A model generated the notes under the pieces. That model was not told the DNA's origin and made no database searches. It saw nothing but the letters and a program-made list of their open reading frames with translations. From contig OW387146.1 of NCBI GenBank assembly GCA_936440205.1, positions 49,900,426-49,964,425 of the forward strand: a DNA stretch of 64,000 nucleotides. The letters run 5' to 3'. The number at the start of each line of letters is the position of its first letter. Position 1 is the first letter of the stretch. Origin of the DNA: Lepidonotus clava. Lineage: Eukaryota; Annelida; Polychaeta; Phyllodocida; Polynoidae. The position numbers and the translations under genes are program-made. Shown one piece after another: positions 45,022 to 53,504 of the stretch.

Positions 45022-45987
45022 TCACGTTGCCCGTGTTGTTGCACCAAATAAACCTCTGACAGTTGGCAACACATAGGCCGTGTATGCTGAACTCTTCCAC
45101 TGGCCCAAGTGGCGCACCGTTCCTATGTCAATGTTATTTTCAAATGCCCAACAGGCCCCTCCCCTGCGGAAGGAGTGGCCTGCGAAGAGTCTGCTATCTC
45201 TCTCCGGTCCATGCAGTGCTCGTCTCACCTCCTTAATGAATAACGCTGTAGAGAGGGGCGTCGGATCTGGTAGGTTATCCAGAACCAAGGCTGGTCCCTC
45301 GGGAGGAGCACCGGGGGTGAGGCGGACGGCATTAAACACCCCCTGTGTCGGACAAAGTGGTTTGTCCTTGATCCAAGGATAAGGAACGACCAATTCCTTT
45401 TCCCTGTATTGCAGGGTCTTAGTCCAGCGTAATGTCACTCTCAAACCCTGTGGTGTGAAGGTCAGATCTTTTCTCCTTAGATGTTTAGTTGGATCAAACC
45501 CTGTGTCTGGTGGGAGTACATTAGATCTGCGGAGCAAACCAAAAAACATCAATAAACTGGCTGCCCATATTGCTGCTCCTGTTGGTGACGTCACATCTAT
45601 CCTTGAAAGAATGACCTGGAGGAGCATGGGCGTGATAGGCTCCTTCCTTGTGACAACATCTCCCAGGTGCCTCTTTACACCTCTCAGGGTCATTGTCAGG
45701 TCGTAATCCTGTAGGCAGGGGTTTGGATAGCCCCATTCTGCATGTAATATTCTCACAATATTTAAATACTGTCGTATTGATCGGTAGCTCAACTTTTTGG
45801 ACAGGTGGGCTACATAGCGGCATAACAAAAGGGAGGTAGCTGGGACAGGTAGCTCGCCTATTGACAAACAAAAGGAGATATAAGATTTCCTGTGTACTGC
45901 ATAGGCCTTTTTTGTATTGTCTGAAAACGAGATAGATTTAAAGAAATGCACCTTGTCATCCAACACCTGTATCTGTCCTCCCGCCAT
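45022..45987 (-). CDS. tyrosine recombinase region of the YR element (321 aa)
   Basis: Open throughout. The N-terminal SAM-like half (SFSDNTKKAYAVHRKSYISF) is followed by the catalytic half. The first Arg lies in FFGLLRRSNVLPP, the H-x-x-R box in GHSFRRGGACWAF, and the later His and nucleophilic Tyr in VRHLGQWKSSAYTAYVLP. In DIRS-group elements this enzyme integrates the circular DNA copy instead of a DDE integrase. Its ATG nearly abuts the RNase H frame upstream. The full catalytic set R-H-R-H-Y is visible. Confidence 0.85.
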   Translation of the reverse strand: MAGGQIQVLDDKVHFFKSISFSDNTKKAYAVHRKSYISFCLSIGELPVPATSLLLCRYVAHLSKKLSYRSIRQYLNIVRILHAEWGYPNPCLQDYDLTMTLRGVKRHLGDVVTRKEPITPMLLQVILSRIDVTSPTGAAIWAASLLMFFGLLRRSNVLPPDTGFDPTKHLRRKDLTFTPQGLRVTLRWTKTLQYREKELVVPYPWIKDKPLCPTQGVFNAVRLTPGAPPEGPALVLDNLPDPTPLSTALFIKEVRRALHGPERDSRLFAGHSFRRGGACWAFENNIDIGTVRHLGQWKSSAYTAYVLPTVRGLFGATTRAT

Positions 45988-45988
45988 G

Positions 45989-46726
45989 TTATAGATAATT
46001 ATGTGTCTGGTTGAGAATCTGCTGCAGTCTCACTGCCCCACCCGGTTCTGTGAGTCGTGAGGCAGCGTCCGCTAGGGTATTGTGTTTCCCTGGATAATAG
46101 ATGGCCTTTACCCTGAAGTTAAATACCACCGAGGCCCAAAAAATTTGCCTCATGACGTTCATTACAAAAGGGTCCTTGGCTGTCCCCCTGTTTATGATAC
46201 CCACGGCCGCCTGGTTATCAGAATAAGTAAGGACAGTTTTGTTTTGCCATAAAGGTCCCCACAAGGCCACTGCCGGGGCCAGTGCTAACACCTCCTTGTA
46301 GTTTATATGCTTTTGCTCAGTGCCAGCCCAGTCCTGCCACTGTACGTTGTACCAGCAGCCTGCATGGTAGCCTCCACCTCCGTCCCCACAAGCATCTATG
46401 CACACACTCGTAAATTCACGGGAGTCTACAATGGGAGTACTGCCATTAAAAGCGCATACATTTTGGATCCACCATTGTAGGTCTTCCTGGATACCTGCCG
46501 TGATCCTTGACTTGTGGTTTGGGGCCTGGAGACAGTTCATACGATCAATAATTATACGCATATGGGCCCTTCCCCCATATATAACGTTTGATGCCCAGTT
46601 CAGTTTACCTGCCAGTGATTGGAGATCCCGCTTTGTAGCCTGTCTGCGCATGCGTTGACTTGCCTGGTTTAACTCGACCATTAGGTGGTCAAGTTTGTCT
46701 GTTGGGAGGCTCATGGTGTAATCCAA
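45989..46726 (-). CDS. RNase H region of the YR element
   Basis: Thumb or connection part (KRDLQSLAGKLNWASNVIY) then RNase H: CIDACGDGGGGYHAGCW, INYKEVLALAPAVALWG, TYSDNQAAVGIINRG and ADAASRL, giving the Asp-Glu-Asp-Asp set. DIRS-type order, downstream of RT. Confidence 0.8.
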   Translation of the reverse strand: MDYTMSLPTDKLDHLMVELNQASQRMRRQATKRDLQSLAGKLNWASNVIYGGRAHMRIIIDRMNCLQAPNHKSRITAGIQEDLQWWIQNVCAFNGSTPIVDSREFTSVCIDACGDGGGGYHAGCWYNVQWQDWAGTEQKHINYKEVLALAPAVALWGPLWQNKTVLTYSDNQAAVGIINRGTAKDPFVMNVMRQIFWASVVFNFRVKAIYYPGKHNTLADAASRLTEPGGAVRLQQILNQTHNYL

Positions 46727-46807
46727 GGTGTTTATGCATACTTCTAAGAAGGTAAGTTTTTGGGTGGGCCCTTCCAGTTTCTTGTAGTTGATGCTGAATC
46801 CCAGGCG

Positions 46808-47476
46808 TCACAGGACCCACAGGAGGTGGTCCCTCACCTCCCTACACTCCTCGTAGGTTTCCCCTATGCACAGAAAATCGTCCAAATAGGCTACTACTTT
46901 ATCATATCCTGCCGCCACCTCTATCTGACGTACTGCTTGCGTGAGTTGGTTGAATATTTTTGGGGAGAGACGTGCCCCAAAAGGAAGACGACGATCAAAC
47001 ATATAAGTGGGGTGTTCATCCCCTTCAAAAGTCCACTGTAGGCCCGTGACGTCAAAGTCACTGGGGTGTATGCATACACTACGGTAGGCCTCTGACAGAT
47101 CTATTTTCGCTAAGTAGTCACCGGGTTGAATCATGCGCGCCGCGTCCCTGAGTGTTTGATAACCAAACCCGTCGGCTTCTGCAAAGTCATTAAGTGCGGC
47201 CCCCACAGGCCTGCTGCAGTCGTGAATCAAGCGCACCTTGTTCGTCCCTGGCTTTGGTATTGCCGCCAGGGCGGATATAATCCGAGGGGGGTCGGACGTT
47301 ACCTCATACCGCCCGTTTGCTATCTCCAGTCTGATCTGCCTCTCAACGGCCACCTTGGCATCTTCACAAGTGGCCGATTTGTAATTTGCCTGTAAAACGT
47401 CTGGCCCTGTATAACGTTGGGTCGTTATCCTAAAGCCGTTGTTTATACCCTCCAAGAGTTCTTGTCTATCAGGCAA
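46808..47476 (-). CDS. reverse transcriptase region of the YR element
   Basis: RT motifs in order: SALAAIPKPGTNKVRLIHDC, YLAKIDLSEAYRSVCIHP, RLPFGARLSPKIFNQL and VVAYLDDFLCIG (the Y-x-D-D box). Spacing is as in DIRS/Ngaro RTs. Confidence 0.85.
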   Translation of the reverse strand: MPDRQELLEGINNGFRITTQRYTGPDVLQANYKSATCEDAKVAVERQIRLEIANGRYEVTSDPPRIISALAAIPKPGTNKVRLIHDCSRPVGAALNDFAEADGFGYQTLRDAARMIQPGDYLAKIDLSEAYRSVCIHPSDFDVTGLQWTFEGDEHPTYMFDRRLPFGARLSPKIFNQLTQAVRQIEVAAGYDKVVAYLDDFLCIGETYEECREVRDHLLWVL

Positions 47477-47545
47477 ATCACTCGGCAGGAGGGTCTCCCA
47501 TGCTTCCGGGATGAGGGCCCCCCCTGCAGTTTACCGGTGGTCTCT

Positions 47546-48760
47546 CTAATCGTTTTTTGGGCCAGCCCTATCTCCAGGGCCGGCCTTCTCATGCCGGTAC
47601 TTGCAATTTTCTCCAAAAGAGCATGATCCCCTCGCTAGAAACATTTTGCACAAAGGTGTATGAGAGTCCTTAGGTCTACTCTTTTCCCCTCCATGCCCTG
47701 GGCGTCCTTTGGCTAGTGAATTCATGCCCTTGGGGACGAGGAGATGCTGCTCCACGTGGGGATGCTGCGTCCCCCAAAGAAATCCATGTTCAGCCTGGAG
47801 TTCACGCTACTTTGTATCGTACTCCAGGACACTATACCACTCATAACGTGATGCCAGATCTGATACCATAGCTGTGTATGCCATGTAGTAGACCAGGTGG
47901 TACTGTTGGATCTGTCCCTCCTTTAACATGCGTGCAGCCAGCCGCATGTTGGCCCCACTCCACTCATCAATCGTCACATAGTACAACCCTGTTTCCTCAG
48001 CCCTCAAGGCCACACCCCCGTCAGCTAGGGTTGACACAGACACCTGCTCTCGCCTCCTCCTACTCACTCTATTACGCACTGCTTCAGGTAGAAAATCCAC
48101 GATTTTCAGGGCCTTTGATGTGGTAGCCTTGACCGTCAACAGGTACAGGGGATCATCAAGCCCCCGCTGCACTGGTGCATTAGTCAGCTGTAATCCTTGT
48201 AGAAGTTGCGTGAGTCCTGGGAACTGGTTCCCAGGGTTTCCTCCCTGCTGGCCCTTAATACTGGTACCCCCGGCCGTTCCTCTAGCTGTTTCTGTACTGC
48301 CCGTTGCCTCGTGCCGCCGGCTGCTGCCTATGTCCACCGCGATGTTGGCCCCTTCGCCGCTGGTCGCCCCAGAGTTACTCGCCACGGGACCGGAGGTCCC
48401 CTGTAGTAATTGACGTAGTTCACTCCCGGCCTGTCCCAGAGCATTAACATTTGCGTCCTCCACCTCCTGCACGTAATCGCCCTCTGCACTTATACTGGGG
48501 TGCTGATTTTCTGCACGCTCATCCTCCTGGGCTTCCTCCTCCATTATGGGGTTACCCAACGCCCTCAGAGCCACTCTGAGCAGGCGGATCTGGCCCGCTG
48601 GTACGTCCATCCTGTTGATGTCCTTTGCAGTAGTGAGTCTTAAGGATGCGACCGTGTTACAGTCCTCTCTGTTGAGTGCACCTGTAGTCTTCCGGTTGAG
48701 CTTGAAGGTATTTGCCCAATCATCAAAATCAAAGTCTGTAGTATCGCTGTACTCTGCCAT
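47546..48760 (-). CDS. gag-like region of the YR element with a CCCH zinc finger
   Basis: The start at 48760 is MAEYSDTTDFDFDDWANTF. A long low-complexity middle is followed by a conserved-looking block (DDPLYLLTVKATTSKALKI, RLAARMLKEGQIQQYHLVYY). The 3' part has CKMFLARGSCSFGENCKYRH, a C-x8-C-x5-C-x3-H finger, unusual in place of the CCHC knuckle of other gags. Probably RNA binding. Confidence 0.65.
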
Positions 48761-48880
48761 GTTGCAGTAGTGTGCCTCTGAAGGTCCGCGCGCTGGTACT
48801 GTCTGAGAGGGACTGGCGGTGGTCAGTCCCTGAAGGGTAGGGGTCCTCCAGGGCCCCTCCCTGATTGGCTGAGGTCCTTA

Positions 48881-49075
48881 TAGTGCTGCAGCAAACCAGT
48901 CTAAAATCCTGACCACCGATGACCCAAAATTAATAAAGGTTGACATATATCATCGCGTTCGGGAGGTCCTAAGCTTTTCAAAACTGCCTGATGCCAGACC
49001 AAACACGAATTACAAACTTCGAGGTCACAGGTCAAAGGTCAAAGGTCACCAAAAAAAGAAAAAATCTGAAAAAAT
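48881..49075 (+). repeat. left ~200-bp TIR of the nested element
   Basis: Pairs with 51295-51487 with only a few differences in the inner 150 bp (for example CATCGCGTTCGGGAGGTCCT in both). It contains four AGGTCA words at 49022-49048. Confidence 0.85.
49022..49050 (+). promoter_or_regulatory. four AGGTCA half-sites spaced by one base (DR1 array)
   Basis: AGGTCA words follow each other with one-base gaps (C, A, A). DR1 is the known arrangement for RXR, HNF4 and COUP-TF type nuclear receptors. The mirror copy is at 51309-51337. Binding is not shown. Confidence 0.5.
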
Positions 49076-49619
49076 ATAATTTGTTAATTTGTCATTAATA
49101 TACTTTTGCACAGGCAGTTGGGGCTAAAGAGAGTCATATTGTGATATGGTTTTGATAAAAGCCAGACAAGCTTCTGCCAGCTATAGGGATAGTTCATGTG
49201 CATAGCGGTAAGGGTGAAAAGGAGTAAAGGGATAGAGGGTATTTTAGGGGCATGTTTGGAGAATATCAGGGGCATTAGGCACATCTAAGGGGGATCTTTG
49301 TGGCATCTTTGTGTAATCTTAGGTGTTTCCTTGGCACAATTTAGGTGTTTCTTTGGCACAAACATAAGAATAGCCAATCTGTAAATTTATGTGCAAGGAA
49401 CACTTTCATCTCTTGTCCAACAAGAAGATCTTAAATAAAGTTCTTGAAGGAAAATGTACCAGTACGAACTAAGCTACCTGTAAACTATATCTGTTTTACC
49501 AGAAGAAATTAAGTATCCCTGAGAATCCCCTTACTTCTTTTGCGTACACCTAAGATCCCTCTAAGACGTTCCTAATATGCCACAATAATGCACCTATGAT
49601 GTTCCTATGATTCCCCTAA

Positions 49620-50036
49620 TGCAGGAAGGCAGGACAGTGTTGTGGGTTAGGTTCTTGGCCTTGGGGTTGGCCCATTACACTACATTGCAACCCAAAGACC
49701 ATGAGTCAATCCTGATATAGCTGAAATATTGCTGGTATAAGTGAAATATTGATGAAGTGGTTAGCACAGCCATCCTGATGTGTGGGTTTGATCCTGGGTT
49801 TGGCTAGCCAAGGCCGCTACACTCCTCTGCATGTCCACCAGTGACAACATCTGGGTTTTCAGAGGTCTTAGGGCCACATGATGTACGTGTCTAGCTCTGT
49901 CTATGGGACCAGGCACGTCAAATAAGATCTGCCTTGGTAAAGGTGTAGGGTATATGCTCTCTCTTCATAGATTTAATTATAATCATCACCCTTGATAAGA
50001 CCCTGGTAGTTGATCCAGCAAACAATAACCAACCAA
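49620..50036 (+). mobile_element. tRNA-like SINE remnant(s)
   Basis: The A-box-like GTGGTTAGCACAGCC and B-box-like GGGTTTGATCCTG at 49756-49796 are spaced as in a tRNA-derived SINE. An earlier related piece (49640-49745) ends GATATAGCTGAAATATTGCT. The 3' end is CAAACAATAACCAACCAACC. This style is one I associate with gastropod SINEs (recollection). It is nested in the Harbinger-like element. Confidence 0.5.
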
Positions 50037-50179
50037 CCTAAGATGTGCATAACAAGACCAACAGATGCTATATGGTTGTGGCATACTATAAAAAGATGGT
50101 AACAAACTAAGTCCCCTATTTGACCATCTGACCTATAGTACACTTGGGATAAAAGATTTTACTCTGTTATACCATAAAA

Positions 50180-50790
50180 GCCATGTTCATAGTTGCTATG
50201 GTAACCGAACTAGGAGGGAAGTTGTTTTTGGTTATCATGGCAACTAAGTACGATGAACAACCAATGTTAGTATCTTATCCAATAGAACCCTCAGAATGCA
50301 TCAATATAATGTATCATTTGTGTTTCTAACATGTATATTAAGAGAGATGCATCCCAAATACTGTTAAATTTGGAGAAAAAACATGAATTCTGAGTGGTTT
50401 CCATGGAAACCACTCATTTATCACATTCCATATTATTGTTTGGACAAAAACACAAGATTCAATGTATATAATTATGTACTCATGAGATAAATAGGTTGTG
50501 CCTTGTTAGACCCATATTTGTGGCTGCTATGGTGACAGGAACAGAAGAGGAAATGAAATTATGGTCAATTTCTAGGAAATTTTGGGTAACCATGGCAACC
50601 CAGTAACCAAGACAACCCATTTCAGCTTTCTATCCCTTAGAACTCTAGGAATGCTTAATTTTGATGTCTCATTTGTGCTTCTATCCTGAATATTAAGGAA
50701 GATATATCAAAAAAAACTATTGATTTCGGAATACCTTATCTTGGGTGGTTGCCATGGAAACCAGCCATTTACTATTATTCTTTTTTCAGT
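50180..50790. repeat. two diverged copies of a ~340-bp unit with X-box palindromes
   Basis: 50180-50460 and 50510-50790 share order and words (TCATTTGTGTTTCTA with TCATTTGTGCTTCTA; CCTCAGAATGCAT with TCTAGGAATGCTT). Each copy holds three CCATGG-centred X-box motifs. Confidence 0.65.
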
Positions 50791-50992
50791 ACAAACTATC
50801 ATCCTTTGAATTTGAGACATTTATGACATGCTTTGTTATATCTTTGTTTGGATTTTACCTTAATTAAGGCTCTTTTTGAGAATAATCACTGTATTATCAA
50901 GAGGATTGTGGTTTTCCGGGTATGTTTTACCTATTTTAATGTCTTTCCACGAAACTGGTTGTGACAAATAATAGCTCTGTTACCATGGAAAC
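50192..50992. promoter_or_regulatory. seven X-box (RFX-type) motifs
   Basis: GTTGCTATGGTAAC (50192), GTTATCATGGCAAC (50231), GTTTCCATGGAAAC (50397), GCTGCTATGGTGAC (50523), GTAACCATGGCAAC (50586), GTTGCCATGGAAAC (50748), GTTACCATGGAAAC (50979). All fit or nearly fit the palindromic X-box bound by RFX factors. Whether they are used is unknown; some similarity comes from the internal duplication. Confidence 0.55.
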
Positions 50993-51294
50993 CTAAGCCC
51001 TATCATATCAAATGAGGTATCAAAAGAAAGCTCATGATCTCTTCTGTCAAACAGTTCAATAATACTGCTTGATATTGGCTATTTTAAAACATTTATAAGA
51101 GTTGATAAAAGATAAGATCCTCATTTCATGCTCATTTTGAACTTTGACCTTGAGTTTGATGACCTTGACCTCGGACAAGGTCACCAATATTAAAATCACA
51201 GATAGGTCCCATAAGTGGCTAAATATTTGCCAAATAACTAAGCTTGATCTATTATGAGTGCGAAGCTATGAGATAAAAGCTATATTTTTCAGAT

Positions 51295-51487
51295 TTTTAC
51301 TTTTTTTGATGACCTTTGACCTTTGACCTGTGACCTCGAAGTTTGTAATTCGTGTTCGGTCTGGCATCAGGCAGTTTTGAAAAGCTTAGGACCTCCCGAA
51401 CGCGATGATATATGTCAACCTTTATTAATTTGGGGTCATCGGTGGTCACAGAAATAAGCCCCTTTTTAGCCTTCTGCTGCAGCACTA
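51295..51487 (-). repeat. right ~200-bp TIR of the nested element
   Basis: Partner of 48881-49075, including the mirrored AGGTCA array at 51309-51337. Confidence 0.85.
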
Positions 51488-51686
51488 TTAGGCCGGCCCA
51501 GGGGTGTGCAATCTCCTCCAGTGTTTGGCGCTGTTATGTCCATATTTAAATGCTATTAATTCTTAATACCCCAAATTTTAAAATAAGGTTTACAGGGCAG
51601 TTATCTGAAAAACTGAATGATAAGATATTTTTATTTTGTATGAATTACCATAATTATTTTACTAAGAATATACCTTTGGCTTCTTT

Positions 51687-51750
51687 CAGATACGACCTTT
51701 TATTACTCACTAAAAAGTGGAAATGTGCAGATACGACCTTTGTTTACTGG
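51687..51750. repeat. subterminal repeats of the YR element, right side
   Basis: AGATACGACCTTTTATTACT at 51688 and the variant GATACGACCTTTGTTTACTG at 51730, counterparts of the left-side copies at 44664 and 44704. Confidence 0.8.
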
Positions 51751-51857
51751 TTCATAACATGCCAAAGATTTGAAAAATTCCAAAAATTCCAAAATATCCA
51801 GAAATTTTAGGGAAGAAGGAATCATTTTCAAAAATAAAGATAAAATAGATTTTTTTG

Positions 51858-51886
51858 AGATACGACCTTTTATTACTCAGCCAACG
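51858..51886 (-). repeat. right inverted end of the YR element
   Basis: Perfect mirror of 44203-44231, followed by ATAT. Confidence 0.85.
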
Positions 51887-51890
51887 ATAT

Positions 51891-53030
51891 GTACTGGGGA
51901 CATCTGCCGGTCTTTACATTAATATAAGCAACTCCGTCCGCAGGCCTCGAACTCTGGTTGAAAAAATATAAAATGCAAAAATATAAAATCGAAATTATTT
52001 TACTTTCTATAACAGAATCACTGCCTGTTGATAACTTGAAATTTCTTCACAATTATTGATTAGCCATGAATTTTGACTCATTCTATAAGACAAAGCACCT
52101 GCCGGGCTGAACGATATTTTATTCAATATATTAGAATTCAGGGTTCATTTTCCTGACTTGTCTATGGCGATGGCGAATATTATTCAAGTCCTATATGCTA
52201 TTTCTTCATCGAGCCTAAAGCAGACGGGGGGTTCCTACCAAACGTTAACGACTTACAATACAACAATACAATACAATAATTTATTCACAGCCCTAATTGA
52301 GGCAAAGGAAAGAGATCGTTTAGCCGATATATAGTTACTTGGAATCCCAGATTAAGAATAGAAAGATCTAGATCTAGAGTCAGCTAGCTACTCGATGATA
52401 ACACTAAAGACTATGAAACAGATCAATTTTCAAAAAAGGGGGGGGGCGTGCTATTTTGGAAATCTCCTCCCGCACCATAAAATAATTAAGTGTAATGGTT
52501 ATCCAGAGTATCCCCTTTGATGGGGATTGAATAGTGACATGGCTTGGGCAGCGTAGTTATTTTGAGGTAGCACCTTGAGACTAAAACACTTTTAACATGT
52601 CGACTAAGTTGTTTAGAGCTGAGATTCTATGCCCCGAGAGTTGACCTTGCCGCACTACCCATAGTTGTAGACAAAGTATTCGTCCCTGGATATTGCCATT
52701 CCTATACAGCGGAGGTGGTTGAGCAGGGGAGGGGATGCATCGCAGGCTAGCGCATTTCATGCTTTTGTTTTTAGAGGATTTAGTTTTTTTTTGTTTTGTG
52801 GTCCAGCTTTTCGGCCACTTTCTTGTCTGAATTTGGCCATCATAATGCTGCAAAATTAATTCTGTCAAATTGTATAATGTTGCATGGTTTTGAGTTCAGA
52901 AGAGCGCTTCCATGGTTAGGGCATTTTCACGTCACAGGCATGTGTGAGTAAGAGATATGTACATCGGTATCTCTTTGGCAAGGGATTGGCAGTTGAATAA
53001 GTAATGAAACTCATGGGACAGGACATGACA
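51891..53030. other. unannotated
   Basis: AT-rich, with an AATACA microrepeat at 52257-52280 and a G-run at 52439-52446. A 95-codon minus frame (52581-52868) has no recognisable feature. Confidence 0.45.
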
Positions 53031-53248
53031 GGTTTGACACCGGGACACGCCTCTATGATGACTGCGTCCAGCTGTTGGCCATCTGAGGCGGCGCATTTCA
53101 ACCAGCTTCTGTGTCAGGTCCCTCATAGGAGTACCTGTCGCGTTTCACACCGGGACACGCGTCTATGATGACCGCGTCCAGCTGTTGGCCATCTTAGGTG
53201 GCGCATGTCAACTAGCTTTTGGTCAGGTCCCTCATAGGAGTACCGCGG
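53031..53248. repeat. 110-bp tandem duplication upstream of the 53.5-kb gene
   Basis: Two copies (53031-53140 and 53141-53248). Shared words are ACCGGGACACGC, GCGTCCAGCTGTTGGCCATC and CAGGTCCCTCATAGGAGTAC. They end about 200 bases before the TATA box. Confidence 0.85.
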
Positions 53249-53451
53249 CCCACTTCTTGACACGTGACGTAACAGGCCTCAAACGGGGCGGCGGTCATGG
53301 TGTCGCTCATACTCCTAGGACGTAACTTATGGTAACTTATGGTGTTGCTGAAACCCCTGGGACATACCTAACTTACGGTAAAAGTCTTGCCTCATCGATA
53401 AAAGATCGCTTTCGCCAGATCATGTGTCCACAGGAGAGCCAGCCGGGGATG

Positions 53452-53459
53452 TATAAATA
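53452..53459 (+). promoter_or_regulatory. TATA box
   Basis: TATAAATA lies 53 bases before the ATG at 53505, implying a very short 5' UTR if transcription starts 25-30 bases downstream. Confidence 0.6.
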
Positions 53460-53504
53460 CGGCGTGGCATATGGCTATAGATCACTGGAAAACCTGCTGC
53501 CACC

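Larger units (their letters stand above)
48881..51487. mobile_element. Harbinger-like non-autonomous element nested in the YR element
   Basis: Ends start TAGTGCTGCAGCA on both sides and are flanked by TTA (48878-48880 and 51488-51490), the TWA target pattern of PIF/Harbinger transposons. Inverted repeats of about 200 bp are nearly identical after the first 45 bases. There is no transposase or long ORF. The interior holds a SINE, a ~340-bp tandem duplication and regulatory-looking motifs. It lies in the 5' leader of the YR element, upstream of the gag start. Confidence 0.75.
44203..51886 (-). mobile_element. YR (DIRS-like) retroelement bounded by inverted repeats, with a nested element
   Basis: The two ends carry a perfect inverted repeat of 29 bases starting CGTTGGCTGAGTAATAAAAG, with ATAT outside on both sides. 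Between them lie, on the minus strand, gag-like, RT, RNase H and tyrosine-recombinase regions (45.02-48.76 kb). A 2.6-kb foreign element occupies 48881-51487; without it the length is about 5.1 kb, normal for a DIRS-like element. It looks nearly whole with only a few breaks, so fairly young. The alternative is a TIR transposon with a YR element inserted, but no separate inner borders were found. Confidence 0.65.

Noticed and set aside
45080-45382. Plus-strand frames across 45.0-48.8 kb
   Set aside because: They are antisense shadows of the YR element's recombinase, RNase H, RT and gag-like regions.
49753-49800. Functional tRNA gene
   Set aside because: Only A- and B-box-like words are present; no cloverleaf can be drawn and the context is a SINE inside a transposon.
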